Shown here one piece after another: positions 63,145 through 64,000 of a stretch of 64,000 bases of DNA. The position numbers were made by a program, and so were the translations under genes. How positions within the stretch are numbered: position 1 is the first letter of the stretch; every line of letters begins with the position of its first letter. The DNA comes from Burkholderia sp. BCC1644. Lineage in GTDB: Bacteria > Pseudomonadota > Gammaproteobacteria > Burkholderiales > Burkholderiaceae. The notes under the pieces were generated by a model, which made no database searches, had not been told where the DNA came from, and was given only the letters and a program-made list of their open reading frames with translations. The stretch covers positions 124,001 to 188,000 of the forward strand of contig NZ_CADFEI010000002.1 of assembly GCF_902833225.1 (NCBI RefSeq), read 5' to 3'.

Positions 63145-64000
63145 TTACAGCGCCGCGACCACCGCATCACCCATCGCTGCCGTGCCGACCTGCTGGCAGC
63201 CCGGCGTGGCGATGTCGCCCGTACGGTAACCCTGCTCGAGCACGGTTTTCACCGCGCGCTCGATGCGATCGGCCTGCTCCGCGCGATTCAACGAGTAGCG
63301 CAGCATCATCGCGGCCGACAGGATCGTCGCGAGCGGGTTCGCGATGCCCTTGCCCGCGATGTCCGGCGCCGAACCGTGCGACGGCTCGTACAGGCCCTTG
63401 TTGTTCTTGTCGAGCGACGCCGACGGCAGCATGCCGATCGAACCCGTCAGCATCGACGCTTCATCCGACAGGATGTCGCCGAACATGTTGCCCGTCACGA
63501 TCACGTCGAACTGCTTCGGCGCCTTCGCGAGCTGCATCGCCGCGTTGTCGACGTACATGTGCGACAGCTCGACGTCCGCGTATTCCTTCGACACGTCGAT
63601 CATGATGTCGCGCCAGAACTGCGACGTCTCGAGCACGTTCGCCTTGTCGACCGACAGCAGCTTCTTCGCGCGCTTGCGGGCGGCCTGGAACGCGACGTGC
63701 GCGATGCGGCGCACTTCCGGTTCCGAATAGCGCATCGTGTCGAAGCCTTCGCGCTCGCCGGCGAACGGACCGTCCGGTGCCGCGCGCACGCCGCGCGGCT
63801 GGCCGAAATAGATGTCGCCGTTCAGTTCGCGCACGATCAGGATGTCGAGGCCCGCGACGAGCTCGGCTTTAAGCGGCGATGCATCGACGAGCTGCGGATA
63901 GCAGATCGCCGGGCGGAAGTTCGCGAACAGCTCGAGATGCTTGCGCAGCCCGAGGATCGCCTGCTCGGGGCGCAGCGCGCGCTCGAGCGAGTCGTACTTC
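63145..64000 (-). CDS. leuB: 3-isopropylmalate dehydrogenase, C-terminal part (cut by window edge)
   Basis: The frame stays open from the stop at 63145 to the right edge, about 285 residues. [14 protein letters not shown] (the substrate-binding region), [40 protein letters not shown] and [17 protein letters not shown] are the hallmarks of LeuB. It oxidatively decarboxylates 3-isopropylmalate in leucine synthesis. The start lies beyond base 64000. It is followed on the same strand by the asd leader and asd. Confidence 0.97.
   Translation of the reverse strand, partial: KYDSLERALRPEQAILGLRKHLELFANFRPAICYPQLVDASPLKAELVAGLDILIVRELNGDIYFGQPRGVRAAPDGPFAGEREGFDTMRYSEPEVRRIAHVAFQAARKRAKKLLSVDKANVLETSQFWRDIMIDVSKEYADVELSHMYVDNAAMQLAKAPKQFDVIVTGNMFGDILSDEASMLTGSIGMLPSASLDKNNKGLYEPSHGSAPDIAGKGIANPLATILSAAMMLRYSLNRAEQADRIERAVKTVLEQGYRTGDIATPGCQQVGTAAMGDAVVAAL

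Overview
The window is high-GC proteobacterial DNA that I read as a Burkholderia cepacia complex (or close Burkholderia) chromosome, probably the second chromosome. The grounds are the trpF-trpB-methyltransferase-trpA-accD-folC and leuB-asd-fimV-truA gene order, a Burkholderia-type trimeric porin, and a complete nine-gene block matching cepacian cluster bce-II (bceM to bceU). Species cannot be fixed from sequence reading alone.

Layout. (1) 1-7443, plus strand: an accessory operon-like run cut by the left edge. It holds an unknown C-terminus, a 551-aa beta-rich protein, a 331-aa protein with faint resemblance to DMATS-type prenyltransferases, a 292-aa alpha/alpha-toroid protein with a class II terpene-cyclase-like DADDTA motif, and a 1206-aa protein with a propeller-like N-half, a long amphipathic helical region and C-terminal hydrophobic segments. 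(2) 7588-15712, minus strand: a RiPP cluster of the TOMM type. It encodes an FHA protein, a kinase/cyclase/ATPase/TPR regulator, two nitrile-hydratase-leader precursors and a fused E1-like/YcaO cyclodehydratase. (3) 15713-16726: AT-richer DNA without a supportable gene, ending at the 3' end of selC. (4) 16727-26281, minus strand: a selenium locus fdoG-fdoH-fdoI-fdhE-selA-selB-selC. fdoG has an in-frame UGA followed by a SECIS hairpin, and a palindromic MITE-like repeat sits between fdoI and fdhE. (5) 26375-31354: YihY-family membrane protein, porin, VOC-family protein, a chromosomal aadA-like adenylyltransferase and an H1/HU-like protein. (6) 31482-46122: a second repeat copy, then the bce-II exopolysaccharide genes. 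(7) 46245-59525, minus strand: metZ behind a SAM-II-type riboswitch, then purF, cvpA, a SPOR protein, folC, accD, trpA, an orphan adenine methyltransferase, trpB, trpF, truA and fimV. (8) 60364-61608: an isolated flgE-like gene. (9) 61708-64000, minus strand: asd, preceded by a 39-codon ORF very rich in Ile/Thr/Lys codons, and the 3' part of leuB.

How it works together. The selenium locus makes a membrane formate dehydrogenase plus the Sec insertion machinery it needs (selD is not in the window). The bce-II genes supply GDP-D-rhamnose, UDP-glucose, a flippase, a two-domain glycosyltransferase and three acyltransferases for an acetylated exopolysaccharide. The right side is housekeeping amino-acid, purine, fatty-acid and folate metabolism with two apparent RNA-level controls (metZ riboswitch, asd leader). 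The most novel-looking parts are the TOMM/toroid/toxin-like accessory region, the asd leader peptide and the two-copy palindromic repeat.
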